Positions 8,120-17,782 of a DNA stretch of 54,452 bases are shown here, one piece after another (within the stretch, counting starts at the first letter, position 1; each line of letters opens with the position of its first letter). A program made the translations under genes and the position numbers. Below the pieces are notes generated by a model. It worked only from the letters and a program-made list of their open reading frames with translations. It was not told where the DNA came from and did not search any database. The stretch comes from Thiotrichales bacterium (GTDB taxonomy: Bacteria; Pseudomonadota; Gammaproteobacteria; Beggiatoales; Beggiatoaceae): positions 1 to 54,452 of the forward strand of contig JADGEH010000025.1 of the NCBI GenBank assembly GCA_016744475.1. The letters run 5' to 3'.

Positions 8120-11100
8120 CTATTGCGCCGCACACCACACCCGCATTAAGGACAGCAGCTTATCGGTGTCCACTGGTTTTGCCAGATAATCACTCGCACC
8201 CGCCTCAATACATTTATTCGCATCACCTTTCATCGCTTTAGCGGTGAGAGCGATGATGGGTAATTTACGATAACGCGCTTGTTCGCGGATTTTCGCAATC
8301 GCCTCATATCCATCCATTTCCGGCATCATAATATCCATTAATACAATGTGAACATCTTGATGCTCGTCTAAAGAAGCTAAGGCTTGTTTACCATTCACCG
8401 CCATCACGATCTGCATACCTTTGCCTTCTAACACAGCGGTTAAAGCAAAGACGTTACGCGCATCATCATCGACCAGTAACACTTTTTTATTTTTTAAGAT
8501 GGATTCTTTATCATGCACTATTTGTAACACTTCACGCTGGGCTTGCGGTAAATGGGATTCAATTTCATGCAAAAACAAAGTCGCTTCGTCTAATAAACGT
8601 TCAGGAGAGCGCACGGATTTTAAAGTCAGTTGACTGTTTAAGCCTTGCAAGGCCATTTCTTCTTCTTCAGTTAAATCACGTTCAGTGTAAATAATGATAG
8701 GAATATCTAATAGTTTTGTTTCATTAGACACATCATTAAGAAACTCTACACCGCCATTGTGTTCAATAGTAATGTCCAACACAATGCATTCATACTCAGT
8801 CGCTTGCAGTTGTCCCCACGCTTCAGCGCAAGTATTAGCCACCACAATATGGACTTGCTCATTATTAATAGTCTCAATAATGGATTCTTGATGATGTTGA
8901 TTATCCGTGACTAACAACAAATTTTTTGCCACTTTATGAATAAAGCGTTCAATTTTCCCAAAAGCTTCACCTAATTCACTCATGCTGGCAGGTTTCAAAG
9001 CATAACCAATAGCTCCCATTTTCTTCGCTTCTTGTTGTTGTGCATCACCTGAAATAAAATGAACGGGAATATGACGAGTGGCGGGATTATCTTTTAAGTG
9101 CTCCATCACCGACCAGCCATCCATTTGTGGCAAACCAATATCCAACATAATGGCACTGGGTAAATAGGTTTCAGCCAGTTGTAAACCACTGCGTCCATCT
9201 AAAGCCACAATGCATTGAAAGCCTTTTTCTCTGGCTAAATCCATTAATACCCGTGCAAAGCTCATATCATCTTCAACAATGAGCAATGATTTCGTCTCTG
9301 CTTGGATATGTTCTCGATCATCTTGTAAAGCATTATCTAATGATTGAGGGTTTGAGGCAGGTATTGGTTCAACTGCGGGGGCACTCACAAAAGACGCTTG
9401 AGTGCTGCTACTAGTGGACGATTTGTTGTTTGTTGAGGTTTTAGCGATAAATTTTTCTGGTAAGAAAATCGTAAAGCAACTGCCTTGTTGAGCCTCGCTA
9501 TGCAGTTGAATTTCTCCCCCCATGAGTTGCACCAATTGGCGTGAAATAGAAAGACCTAAACCCGTGCCGCCAAAACGGCGACTGGTGGTGCCATCAGCTT
9601 GTTGGAAAGCTTCAAAGATGATTTTTTGTTTAGCTTCAGGAATACCAATACCCGTATCTTCCACGCTAAGAGCAATGCTGCTGGCAGGGTTTAATTGGCT
9701 GCGGGATAAATCATCTTGTTGAGCGGGGCGACGAATAGTGAGTGTAATGCCACCTTGTTCCGTGAATTTGAAGGCGTTAGACAGCAAATTATTAATAATT
9801 TGATGCAAGCGTTGCGTATCAGTGTAGATCATGTCAGGTAACTGTTCACCCAGTTCAACATTGAAATACAAGGATTTTTCTTCAGCCACATGCTGGAATT
9901 TTTGTTTCAAGGTTTGAATCACCGTATCTAACGGCAATTGCTCAGCCTGCACTTCAATTTTTCCGGCTTCAACCTTAGACAAGTCAAGAATTTCATTGAT
10001 TAAAGTTAATAAATCAGTACCTGCACTATGAATCGTTTCGGCACACTCGATTTGTTTAGTGGTGAGTGTTTGTTCTTTATTTTCAACCAGTAGTTGCGCC
10101 AAGATGAGCAAGCTGTTTAAGGGAGTGCGTAACTCATGCGACATGTTCGCCAAAAACTCAGATTTATATTTACTGGCTAATTCTAATTCTTCTGCTTTAG
10201 ATTGAATAGCCGTTTTCGCTTTTTCAAGTTCTTGATTTTTTTCAGTCACGGCTGATTGTTGTTGTACCAATAGCTGCCCGCGTTCTTCTAATTCTTCGTT
10301 AGTTTGGCGTAATTCTTCTTGCTGAGTTTCAAGCTCTTCTTGCTGGCTTTGCATTTCTTCTGTTTGGGATTGCAGCTCTTCATTGGCTTCTTGCATTTTT
10401 TCTTGTTGGATTTTTAGGGTATCAGCTTGCTCTTGACTTTGTTGCAATAACACTTTCATTTTAGTGCGTGATTCTGCGGTATTAATGGCAATACCTAAAT
10501 TAGTCATTGATTGTTGGAGAAAGTCCATTTGTATGTCAGTAAAGGCATTAAATGAGGCCAGTTCAACCACACCTTTTAACTGAGTTTCATACATAAAGGG
10601 AATAACGATGATTTCTGTCGGTGCAGCATCCCCCAAACTAGACTGAATATTAATATAACCCTGTGGCGAATGATTGATGGTAAACATTTTTTTCTCATAA
10701 GCCGCTTGTCCCACAATGCCTTCACCAATAGCAATTTTATTATGTCCATCGGTTCTGCGTACATAAGCATGAGATGCCATCATTTTCAAATAAGCAGGTT
10801 GATCGTCTGGTTCAAATAATAAATGAAAAACACCGACTTCAGCTTCTACATAAGGGGTTAAAAAATTAATAATATTTTCTGCTAATTGTTTAATATCTTG
10901 TTCACCACTGATTTCTTCATTTAAGCGTGTTTGGCCTGTTTTTAACCAGGTTTCTGTGAGGTTTTTATTCCTCGCATCCGCTAATTGTAGCGCAGTAGAT
11001 TCTAAGGCAGTTTTTAGATTTAAGAAATCACCCGCAAATGTCCCGGTGATTTTAATATCCATATTGCCCTCGCCTAATTGTTTAAGCACTGATCCCGTTT

Positions 11101-12376
11101 CTGTAATGATGTGTTGTAGTTCCTTAACCATTTTTTGTACAGAAGCATACACCCCTGTGCTATGGCCTTGAGTATCAAAAGGAATATTTAACTGGCCTTC
11201 AGCGACTTGTGCGGTAATATTAGAAATCAATTGCGGTTCTCCACCCACTTGGCGAAGAATTTCTCTTATGATATAAAATCCTGCAAGAACACCCAGAATA
11301 AAGACAAAAAAGGTACCCCATAACATCACTTGAATACTATTACTGGCTGAACGTATATTTTTTTTCTTACGAATCTCCATTAACCTTTGTTCTTCTTCTA
11401 TAAATTCATCCATAATGCGCAGAAACTGGGCAAAATATTTTTTTCCTTGTCCATCGATGACCATATCTGCAATATCATCCATTGTTTCTACATGACCTAT
11501 TTCTCGACGTAATGTGATCATATTCTGAACGATATGTTGTTGCCATTGTTGTATAGTGTCATCTATTTCTTCTAAGAGGGTGACTTGAGCAGGTGTGTCT
11601 GCAACACTTTGTTTTAGTTTGTTTAATTCACTAGAAAAGCGTTTTTTCCCAAATTCATAAGGTTCTAAAAACACTTCCTTACCTGCCAACAAGAAACCCC
11701 GCATTCCGGTTTCCATATCTGTGGCATGATTTAAAATATCTTTTGCAAGATTGATGTTTGTATAGGTCTGTATGAGTTCATCACGGATTTGAGTTAAGTG
11801 ATTCATGCTTTCATCATTATGATTAATCACGGCCTTTAAACCTGAATGATTCTCGTCTAAAGTTATTTTTTCTCGTTGAATAAACACACTGATTTTCTGG
11901 CGAAACTCATCAAAGTATTGTTTACCACGCTCTTCTTTCACTAAGATGGTTATATCATTCATGTTTTTAGCATCACCAATCTTACGGCGTAGCTTAAGTT
12001 CAGGCTCAATCACTTTTTCTTTCCAATCCATCATGATGTTGCGTGCTTCAGATAAGCGTTGTACTTGTCTAGGATTGTCGCTAACCAGTGCTTGTAGTTG
12101 CAATATCACCTCATGAAAATGTTGACCGCCTTGAGTATAAGGCTCTAAGTATTCTTCTTGACCTGCGAGCAAATAGCCTCGTGCGCCGGATTCCATCTTC
12201 CTTGCTGAGGCACTAATGCTTTGAGCTTGATCTAACGCTGCATAGGTGTGTTGTACCCAACGATTAGCTTCAATCATTTCTTGGATACCACGTACTGCCA
12301 CAAAACTGAGGATTAATAATAAAATTAATATCAGGCTTAGACTGCTAGCCACTTTTGTTTTAAGTGAAAAAGTCAT
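8120..12376 (-). CDS. Hybrid sensor histidine kinase: tandem CHASE3, HAMP, GAF, HK, three receivers
   Basis: A 1418-residue membrane kinase. TM1 is at ~10-30. Two CHASE3 sensor modules lie in tandem (~35-190 and ~200-340), with matching blocks MESGARGYLLAGQEEYLEPY (61-80) and METGMRGFLLAGKEVFLEPY (221-240). TM2 is at ~350-372, one or two HAMP-like segments at ~372-470 and a GAF domain at ~490-635. A long Glu/Gln coiled coil (~640-735) leads into HisKA with phospho-acceptor His747 ([11 protein letters not shown]) and HATPase with DTGIGIP and GGTGLGLS. Three receiver domains follow, with predicted acceptors Asp1079, Asp1201 and Asp1348. The second receiver is degenerate: VTDN replaces the acidic pair and its conserved Lys is unclear. 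It starts 13 bp after the neighbouring kinase gene, with AAGGA before the ATG, so the two are probably co-transcribed. The stimulus is unknown. Confidence 0.95.
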   Translation of the reverse strand: MTFSLKTKVASSLSLILILLLILSFVAVRGIQEMIEANRWVQHTYAALDQAQSISASARKMESGARGYLLAGQEEYLEPYTQGGQHFHEVILQLQALVSDNPRQVQRLSEARNIMMDWKEKVIEPELKLRRKIGDAKNMNDITILVKEERGKQYFDEFRQKISVFIQREKITLDENHSGLKAVINHNDESMNHLTQIRDELIQTYTNINLAKDILNHATDMETGMRGFLLAGKEVFLEPYEFGKKRFSSELNKLKQSVADTPAQVTLLEEIDDTIQQWQQHIVQNMITLRREIGHVETMDDIADMVIDGQGKKYFAQFLRIMDEFIEEEQRLMEIRKKKNIRSASNSIQVMLWGTFFVFILGVLAGFYIIREILRQVGGEPQLISNITAQVAEGQLNIPFDTQGHSTGVYASVQKMVKELQHIITETGSVLKQLGEGNMDIKITGTFAGDFLNLKTALESTALQLADARNKNLTETWLKTGQTRLNEEISGEQDIKQLAENIINFLTPYVEAEVGVFHLLFEPDDQPAYLKMMASHAYVRRTDGHNKIAIGEGIVGQAAYEKKMFTINHSPQGYINIQSSLGDAAPTEIIVIPFMYETQLKGVVELASFNAFTDIQMDFLQQSMTNLGIAINTAESRTKMKVLLQQSQEQADTLKIQQEKMQEANEELQSQTEEMQSQQEELETQQEELRQTNEELEERGQLLVQQQSAVTEKNQELEKAKTAIQSKAEELELASKYKSEFLANMSHELRTPLNSLLILAQLLVENKEQTLTTKQIECAETIHSAGTDLLTLINEILDLSKVEAGKIEVQAEQLPLDTVIQTLKQKFQHVAEEKSLYFNVELGEQLPDMIYTDTQRLHQIINNLLSNAFKFTEQGGITLTIRRPAQQDDLSRSQLNPASSIALSVEDTGIGIPEAKQKIIFEAFQQADGTTSRRFGGTGLGLSISRQLVQLMGGEIQLHSEAQQGSCFTIFLPEKFIAKTSTNNKSSTSSSTQASFVSAPAVEPIPASNPQSLDNALQDDREHIQAETKSLLIVEDDMSFARVLMDLAREKGFQCIVALDGRSGLQLAETYLPSAIMLDIGLPQMDGWSVMEHLKDNPATRHIPVHFISGDAQQQEAKKMGAIGYALKPASMSELGEAFGKIERFIHKVAKNLLLVTDNQHHQESIIETINNEQVHIVVANTCAEAWGQLQATEYECIVLDITIEHNGGVEFLNDVSNETKLLDIPIIIYTERDLTEEEEMALQGLNSQLTLKSVRSPERLLDEATLFLHEIESHLPQAQREVLQIVHDKESILKNKKVLLVDDDARNVFALTAVLEGKGMQIVMAVNGKQALASLDEHQDVHIVLMDIMMPEMDGYEAIAKIREQARYRKLPIIALTAKAMKGDANKCIEAGASDYLAKPVDTDKLLSLMRVWCAAQ

Positions 12377-12389
12377 TATTTTTATTCCT

Positions 12390-14822
12390 TTAAATAGCGC
12401 AGTCTAAATTAGACAGTGATCTTCTGATGTTATTGAGTAAAGTCTCTTGGCTATAAGCACTTTTTTGTGAGACGATTTTGACACGTTGATACAAATAATC
12501 TTTTTCTTCTGCACTGAGGTCTTTGGCGGTGAGAACAATCACCGGAATACTGCTCCAACAAGGTTCTTGTTTTAATCGATCAATAAATTCAAAGCCATCC
12601 ATTTCTGGCATCATAAGATCAGATAAAATCAAATCAGGTTTAGTTTTAGTCATTTGTTCTAATGCCTGTTGCCCATTTTCTACTGCCACGGCTTGCCAGC
12701 CTGATTTTTTGAGCAAATAGAGCATCATTTCTCGAGTAACTCTATCATCTTCCACCACTAATAATTGAGCCTCTTGTCTATTATTAGGGACATATTTATT
12801 TAAAATATCGGCTAATTTTCCTGCATCAATAGGTTTGATTAAATAATCAGACATCCCTAACGCATAACCTTGCTTTTGTTGTTCTAAAGTTGAAATCATA
12901 ATAACCGGCATTTGACTTAAGTCAGGGATTGTTTTTAACGCATTGATCATATCCCAGCCCTCTTTTTCAGAGGCCAATAAATCTAAAATAATGGCTCGTG
13001 GATGATGTTGACGAGCCAGTTGCAAGCCTTCTTTTGCGGTGCTGGCTAATAAAATGTCATAGCCTAAATGATCTAAATACTGTTTCAATAATACTTGCAT
13101 GTCTATTTGATCTTCAATGACTAAAATATAAACTTTTATAGCGGGAGAGATGATTTTTTTAGGTGTATCTGAGGGTATTTGAAGATGTGCAGGTGCCTGC
13201 TGTGGTAAATGTAAACTGAAAGTGGTGCCTTGACCTATTTGACTGGAAATTTGAATATGTCCTCCCATCATTTCTGCAAAATGCTTGCTAATGGTTAAAC
13301 CCAGTCCAGTACCGCCATATTTACGGGTAGTAGATGTATCTGCTTGAATAAAGGCTTCAAATAATTTTTCTTGTTGCGCTGCTGTCATACCAATACCCGT
13401 ATCTATGACAGAAAAGATGATCCAGTCTTGCGCTTGTTCAATGACTTGTTTTTCTACACTGAGAGTGATAGTTCCGTGATCTGTGAATTTACAGGCATTA
13501 CTAATTAAATTTAATAAAATTTGATGCAGTTTAGTCAGGTCACTATAAAGAAAAATATCATTGTTATCATATTCAATATTTAATGCATTATTTTTTTGTG
13601 CAGCTAGAGGATAAGCAACATTTAAAACTTCTTGTAAAACAGCAGATACAGCAAATTTTTCATTAAAAATATCCATTTTCCCTGATTCAATTTTAGACAC
13701 ATCCAACACATCATTAATTAATGATAGTAAATGCTTAGCTGAATCCTGGATTTTATGCAGATCATCTAATGAACCTAGCTCATCAATGGGCTTATTGCGT
13801 TCTAAAGCTTCATCGCTAATATCTTCGCTGACAATTTCACTATAACCAATAATAGCGTTTAATGGTGTGCGCAATTCGTGGCTCATATTGGCTAAAAAAG
13901 CACTTTTTGCTTTATTAGCTTGTTCAGCTGTGTCTTTTGCTTGTTTCAGCGCGACTTCTGTTTTTTTTCGCTCACTAATGTCATTAAAGGTTAAAACAGT
14001 GCCACTAATATTATTGTTTTCATAAATCGGCACCAGCTTATATTCAACCGGGAAATACACACCACTTTTATGTAAGAAAGAGCATTGATCGCTGTGATAA
14101 AACTGGCCTTGAGTCATACTTTGATATAAAGCCGTGTGTTCTAAAGGTTCATCACTATCGCTTGGATGTAAAAGTTCATAGCGTTGTGTGCCTATGAGCG
14201 CTTTGGCAGGATAACCAAATAAGCGGGCTGCGGAAGGATTGACAAAAGTAAATTGTCCTTGCAAATTAAAACCACAAATAGCATCACCCGCCGATTCTAA
14301 AATCAGTTGATTACGTCGTCCTAGGTGTTCTAGTTCAGTATAAGCGGCAGATAAGCGTGTATTGGCTTGTGCCAGTTCTGCGGTGCGTTCTTGTACTCGT
14401 TGCTCTAATTCGTAAGTATGCTGGTATTCTTTTTCAATAAAGCGCAAGTACACTTTAATTCGACTGATGAGTTGTGGTGCATCAATGGGCTTAGTTAAAT
14501 AATCAGCAGCTCCCACTTCAAAGCCTTTGGCTTTGAAGTCTTTTGATTTATACGCCGCAGTGAGAAATACGATAGGAATATGTTGAGTTTTTTGGATGGA
14601 GTGAATAATACACGCTGTTTCAAACCCATCCATTTCGGGCATTTGCACATCAAGAATAATCAGGTCAACAGATTCTTGCATTAATAGACTCAATGCTTCT
14701 TGTCCTGATTGTGCTTCAATAATATGAATATCAATATGTTCAAGGATCAGTGTACGTAAAGTAAATAAATTATTTTTATTGTCATCCACTGTCAAGATAG
14801 TGAATTCATTGGTTTTTTTCAT
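12390..14822 (-). CDS. Hybrid histidine kinase: REC-PAS-HK-REC-REC
   Basis: An 810-residue cytoplasmic kinase. An N-terminal receiver (acceptor Asp58, LDVQMPEMDG) is followed by a coiled coil (~130-170), a PAS domain (~170-290), HisKA with His315 ([14 protein letters not shown]), and HATPase (~425-545; VIDTGIGM and GGTGLGLT). Two C-terminal receivers have acceptors Asp614 and Asp735. The second C-terminal receiver has canonical VVEDD and SDLMMPEMDG motifs. The first lacks part of the acidic pocket (VIEDQ). No membrane segment is present, so it probably receives its signal from a partner, plausibly the CHASE3 kinase encoded 13 bp downstream. Output may run by phosphotransfer to other proteins. 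Confidence 0.95.
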   Translation of the reverse strand: MKKTNEFTILTVDDNKNNLFTLRTLILEHIDIHIIEAQSGQEALSLLMQESVDLIILDVQMPEMDGFETACIIHSIQKTQHIPIVFLTAAYKSKDFKAKGFEVGAADYLTKPIDAPQLISRIKVYLRFIEKEYQHTYELEQRVQERTAELAQANTRLSAAYTELEHLGRRNQLILESAGDAICGFNLQGQFTFVNPSAARLFGYPAKALIGTQRYELLHPSDSDEPLEHTALYQSMTQGQFYHSDQCSFLHKSGVYFPVEYKLVPIYENNNISGTVLTFNDISERKKTEVALKQAKDTAEQANKAKSAFLANMSHELRTPLNAIIGYSEIVSEDISDEALERNKPIDELGSLDDLHKIQDSAKHLLSLINDVLDVSKIESGKMDIFNEKFAVSAVLQEVLNVAYPLAAQKNNALNIEYDNNDIFLYSDLTKLHQILLNLISNACKFTDHGTITLSVEKQVIEQAQDWIIFSVIDTGIGMTAAQQEKLFEAFIQADTSTTRKYGGTGLGLTISKHFAEMMGGHIQISSQIGQGTTFSLHLPQQAPAHLQIPSDTPKKIISPAIKVYILVIEDQIDMQVLLKQYLDHLGYDILLASTAKEGLQLARQHHPRAIILDLLASEKEGWDMINALKTIPDLSQMPVIMISTLEQQKQGYALGMSDYLIKPIDAGKLADILNKYVPNNRQEAQLLVVEDDRVTREMMLYLLKKSGWQAVAVENGQQALEQMTKTKPDLILSDLMMPEMDGFEFIDRLKQEPCWSSIPVIVLTAKDLSAEEKDYLYQRVKIVSQKSAYSQETLLNNIRRSLSNLDCAI

Positions 14823-15269
14823 ATTTCTTAAGCCTTAAATAAAACCAGTTAAAGTGTTTTTTATTTTTTAATGTATCGTTTTGTTTTTCTTATTTAAAAG
14901 TGAATACTATTTATATAATGGCTGTGATAGATGACTAAAAGGTGTGATTTAAAAATATAAATCGTTAATCTCCTTTTTTATGACGAGCTTATTAGCTCAC
15001 CGCCTTAGCACAGGGATGCCTTTTTCAGACAATGACATCCAATATTGACGGATGACTGTCATAATCTGACATAAACCATGAAAAATATAAATAGCCAATA
15101 TTGCGCCAAAACAGAAGGCTCAATAGATATAACTCAGGTTACGCTGTCTGAGTGAAGCAAAGGCGATTTTTTTGAGAAGCCGTTAGGTCGTCATTCCAAA
15201 CATTAGAAGCTGTACACATCCATTAAAATCCTATCCACATCACCTCGAACTTAATCAAAAGGACATCCC
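14823..15269. other. Divergent intergenic region between kinase and DUF1302 genes
   Basis: A 447-bp AT-rich gap that must hold the promoters of the kinase operon (minus) and the DUF1302 gene (plus). A TATAAT box is visible around 14915 on the plus strand without a good -35. I see no repeat, RNA gene or convincing operator. Confidence 0.4.
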
Positions 15270-17588
15270 ATGACTCAGAGAATTTTAGGGCTTCATGTTT
15301 GTGCCGCGATACTCGCGGGCTTTTCCTTGACCGCACAGGCGGAGTGGGAAGTGTCGGGTTATGTTAAAAACGAAACGGCGGTGTTTACCCAAGAAGGCGT
15401 TTTAACTGGGCAGGCTCGCAGCTTAGGTGACACCAGCAGCCATGATGCAGGCAGCGTGTACAAATCAGAAAACACCTTAAAACTGTTTATTAACAAGCTG
15501 CTCAGTGAGCAATTTGTGGCACATGCGGAAGTGAATCTGATTTACGACCCGCAAGCCATTGAAGGCTATCAAGGGCATCGCGGGTATTCGCAGCATGATT
15601 ATTTGCGCGAGTTATATATTGATACTTCAATCGGCGACACCGATCTGCGTATCGGCAAACAGCAAGTGGTATGGGGCACGGCGGATGGCATTAAGTTGTT
15701 GGATATTATCAATCCCACCGACTGGCGCGAATTTAATCAAAACAAGATGGAAGATGCGCGGATTCCGCTGTGGATGTTTAATGCTAACACTTATTTGGGA
15801 CACAATACGGATGTGCAATTCATTGTTTCTCAAGTAAAAGCCAGCGACATTCCGGGCTTAAATGCAAGTGGCGATGCAGGGCATCCGTTTATTATGAAAG
15901 GCGTGGATAGCATCACGGGTTCAGTGAATGGCTTTTTGAATATCGTGCCGCGTTTGTCTCATGTCGCCAGCAGTTTCAGTCTGGGGGCGGGCAATAATAT
16001 GTTGGGTGTGGCGGATATGAACGGCGATGGCATAACGGACGGTTTGCTGCCTTTTTCTGACTTGTCGGTGAATCAATTTGCCAGCCAATCGTGGGCGATG
16101 AATGCCGAGCAAATACTGATTCCAGATGGTCAGTCGCTCTCACAAGGCTCGGTGGATCAGGTACAAAACATCTCAAATTTTGCAGGACAAGGTTTTGTTT
16201 TGCTCAACGCGATAGCGCAACAAGGTTTGCCTACTTTGATGCAAATGCCCGGCGTTGATCCTTATGGAAATCTAAGTGTCACGCGCTTAATGAACCAGCA
16301 AGGCGGGGCTTGGAATTTGACCACGCCGAGTGCTAACACGGTATCGTGGAATGTGCGTCAACCCGCGTCGGCCTTTGAATATATGCCGAATGCTGCGTTT
16401 GCGAGTTTTAATCAGTCGGCGGGAAATCTATGGTTAGCCAAGAGTATGTTGACACCTGTTGAGCAAGGGGGGTTGGGCATGAGCAGCACCGCATTGGGTT
16501 ACGCCAGCGACGCGGATTTTTACGCACAATTCCATGCGCCAACAGACTCGAAATATGTGCGCGATATTCCAGAGGATAGCGATGCTAATCTGGGTTTGCG
16601 TGTCAAAACCGCGCTGGATAATGGCTTGAACGTCTCCTTCAATTATTTCTATGGTTATGATGCCAACCCCGTCATCAAGATTAGCTCTGAAGATGCGGTG
16701 ACGGGAGAAACCCTGCAACACGAATTGCGCCGCCCCAATACGCTAGGCGTACCGCATTATTCCGATGAGTTTTCTCAAGTGATTCAACCTCATGAAGTGA
16801 CAAATTATTACGACGGAACGATGGATGTTGCGCACAATAGCGCGGGGCAATATTACGGTGCTTTTAACCCTATTAGCGGAGGGTTGGCTGCTTTGGGAGA
16901 CACGTCGCACAGCGCTCATGCCACGACCATGACATTTACTGAAACATTAGAGCGCAATCATAATATCGGCGCGGCTTTTGACTATGCGGTGGAGACGGAT
17001 TGGCTAGGGCCTGTGGTGTTACGCGGTGAGTTTCTTTATAAAAAAGGAGAAATGCATCCGGTGATTGATCGTCGTTTATTGGCAATAGGTTATTTGCCGG
17101 GGGCTTTGGTATCAGAAGAGCACGATGTATTCAAATATGTGCTAGGCATGGATATTAGTGTCATGACTAATTTAATGATGAGCACGCAGTTTGTTCAATT
17201 TAGAAATCTCGATTTTCAAGATGAAAAACGCACCTGTTGGACAGGTACAGTGATTGGAGAGGGCGAGGCATTTGATTGTTCTCGCTATACTGCTGATGTC
17301 TCTACACTACATTTAAGCAATGGTTTGCAAAAGGCCGAAAAGAATAAAGAGTTTTATTCTATTTTTCTCTCAAAACCTTTTGGTGAAGAACAACAAGGCC
17401 GTTGGAACAACTTGTTAATGATAGAAGATACGGGAGGCTATTGGAACCGTTTCAATATTGAATATGGTTTCAGCGATACCTTAGTGGGCACTATAGAATG
17501 GAATGCTTATTGGGGCGATGACAATGCAATGTTTGGGCAATTTCATCAAGCTGATAATGTACAAATCGGTGTGAAGTATTTGTTTTAA
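15270..17588 (+). CDS. DUF1302-family outer-membrane protein
   Basis: A 772-residue exported protein with a 24-residue signal peptide ending TAQA. The mature start WEVSGYVKNETAVF, the RIGKQQVVWGTADGIKLLDI block (residues ~127-146) and NPTDWREF are characteristic of the DUF1302 family. The many short amphipathic strands and the C-terminal aromatic residue (GVKYLF) suggest an outer-membrane beta-barrel. These genes usually lie beside DUF1329 and RND/MMPL exporters. Here the exporter follows after ~195 bp, but no DUF1329 gene is present. The cargo is unknown; roles in hydrophobic substrate traffic have been suggested for such loci. The ribosome site is AAAAGGA. Confidence 0.9.
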   Translation: MTQRILGLHVCAAILAGFSLTAQAEWEVSGYVKNETAVFTQEGVLTGQARSLGDTSSHDAGSVYKSENTLKLFINKLLSEQFVAHAEVNLIYDPQAIEGYQGHRGYSQHDYLRELYIDTSIGDTDLRIGKQQVVWGTADGIKLLDIINPTDWREFNQNKMEDARIPLWMFNANTYLGHNTDVQFIVSQVKASDIPGLNASGDAGHPFIMKGVDSITGSVNGFLNIVPRLSHVASSFSLGAGNNMLGVADMNGDGITDGLLPFSDLSVNQFASQSWAMNAEQILIPDGQSLSQGSVDQVQNISNFAGQGFVLLNAIAQQGLPTLMQMPGVDPYGNLSVTRLMNQQGGAWNLTTPSANTVSWNVRQPASAFEYMPNAAFASFNQSAGNLWLAKSMLTPVEQGGLGMSSTALGYASDADFYAQFHAPTDSKYVRDIPEDSDANLGLRVKTALDNGLNVSFNYFYGYDANPVIKISSEDAVTGETLQHELRRPNTLGVPHYSDEFSQVIQPHEVTNYYDGTMDVAHNSAGQYYGAFNPISGGLAALGDTSHSAHATTMTFTETLERNHNIGAAFDYAVETDWLGPVVLRGEFLYKKGEMHPVIDRRLLAIGYLPGALVSEEHDVFKYVLGMDISVMTNLMMSTQFVQFRNLDFQDEKRTCWTGTVIGEGEAFDCSRYTADVSTLHLSNGLQKAEKNKEFYSIFLSKPFGEEQQGRWNNLLMIEDTGGYWNRFNIEYGFSDTLVGTIEWNAYWGDDNAMFGQFHQADNVQIGVKYLF

Positions 17589-17624
17589 GGATATAAAGCC
17601 TTTTTACAGGGGGCAAGACTTTAA

Positions 17625-17648
17625 GAGCCTATATCTTTGTATAGGCTC
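17625..17648. mobile_element. MITE family A, copy 3 (minimal, 24-26 bp)
   Basis: Only the two ends remain: GAGCCTATA, six bases, then TATAGGCTC, flanked by TAA on both sides as in the full-length copies. It looks like a nearly complete internal deletion. The resulting hairpin lies between the DUF1302 and RND genes, 37 bp after the DUF1302 stop, and could act as an attenuator. Confidence 0.7.
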
Positions 17649-17782
17649 TAAAGGCTAATACCGTTTAGAACAGTGTCACCCCTGATCGTCTTGGAAGCAC
17701 ACTGTAGATAGGTTATTTTGTTAAACTTCGCCCACTTTTCACCTTTCGTTTTTATAAGCCTTTCCTTGTTAAGAGAACTCAC

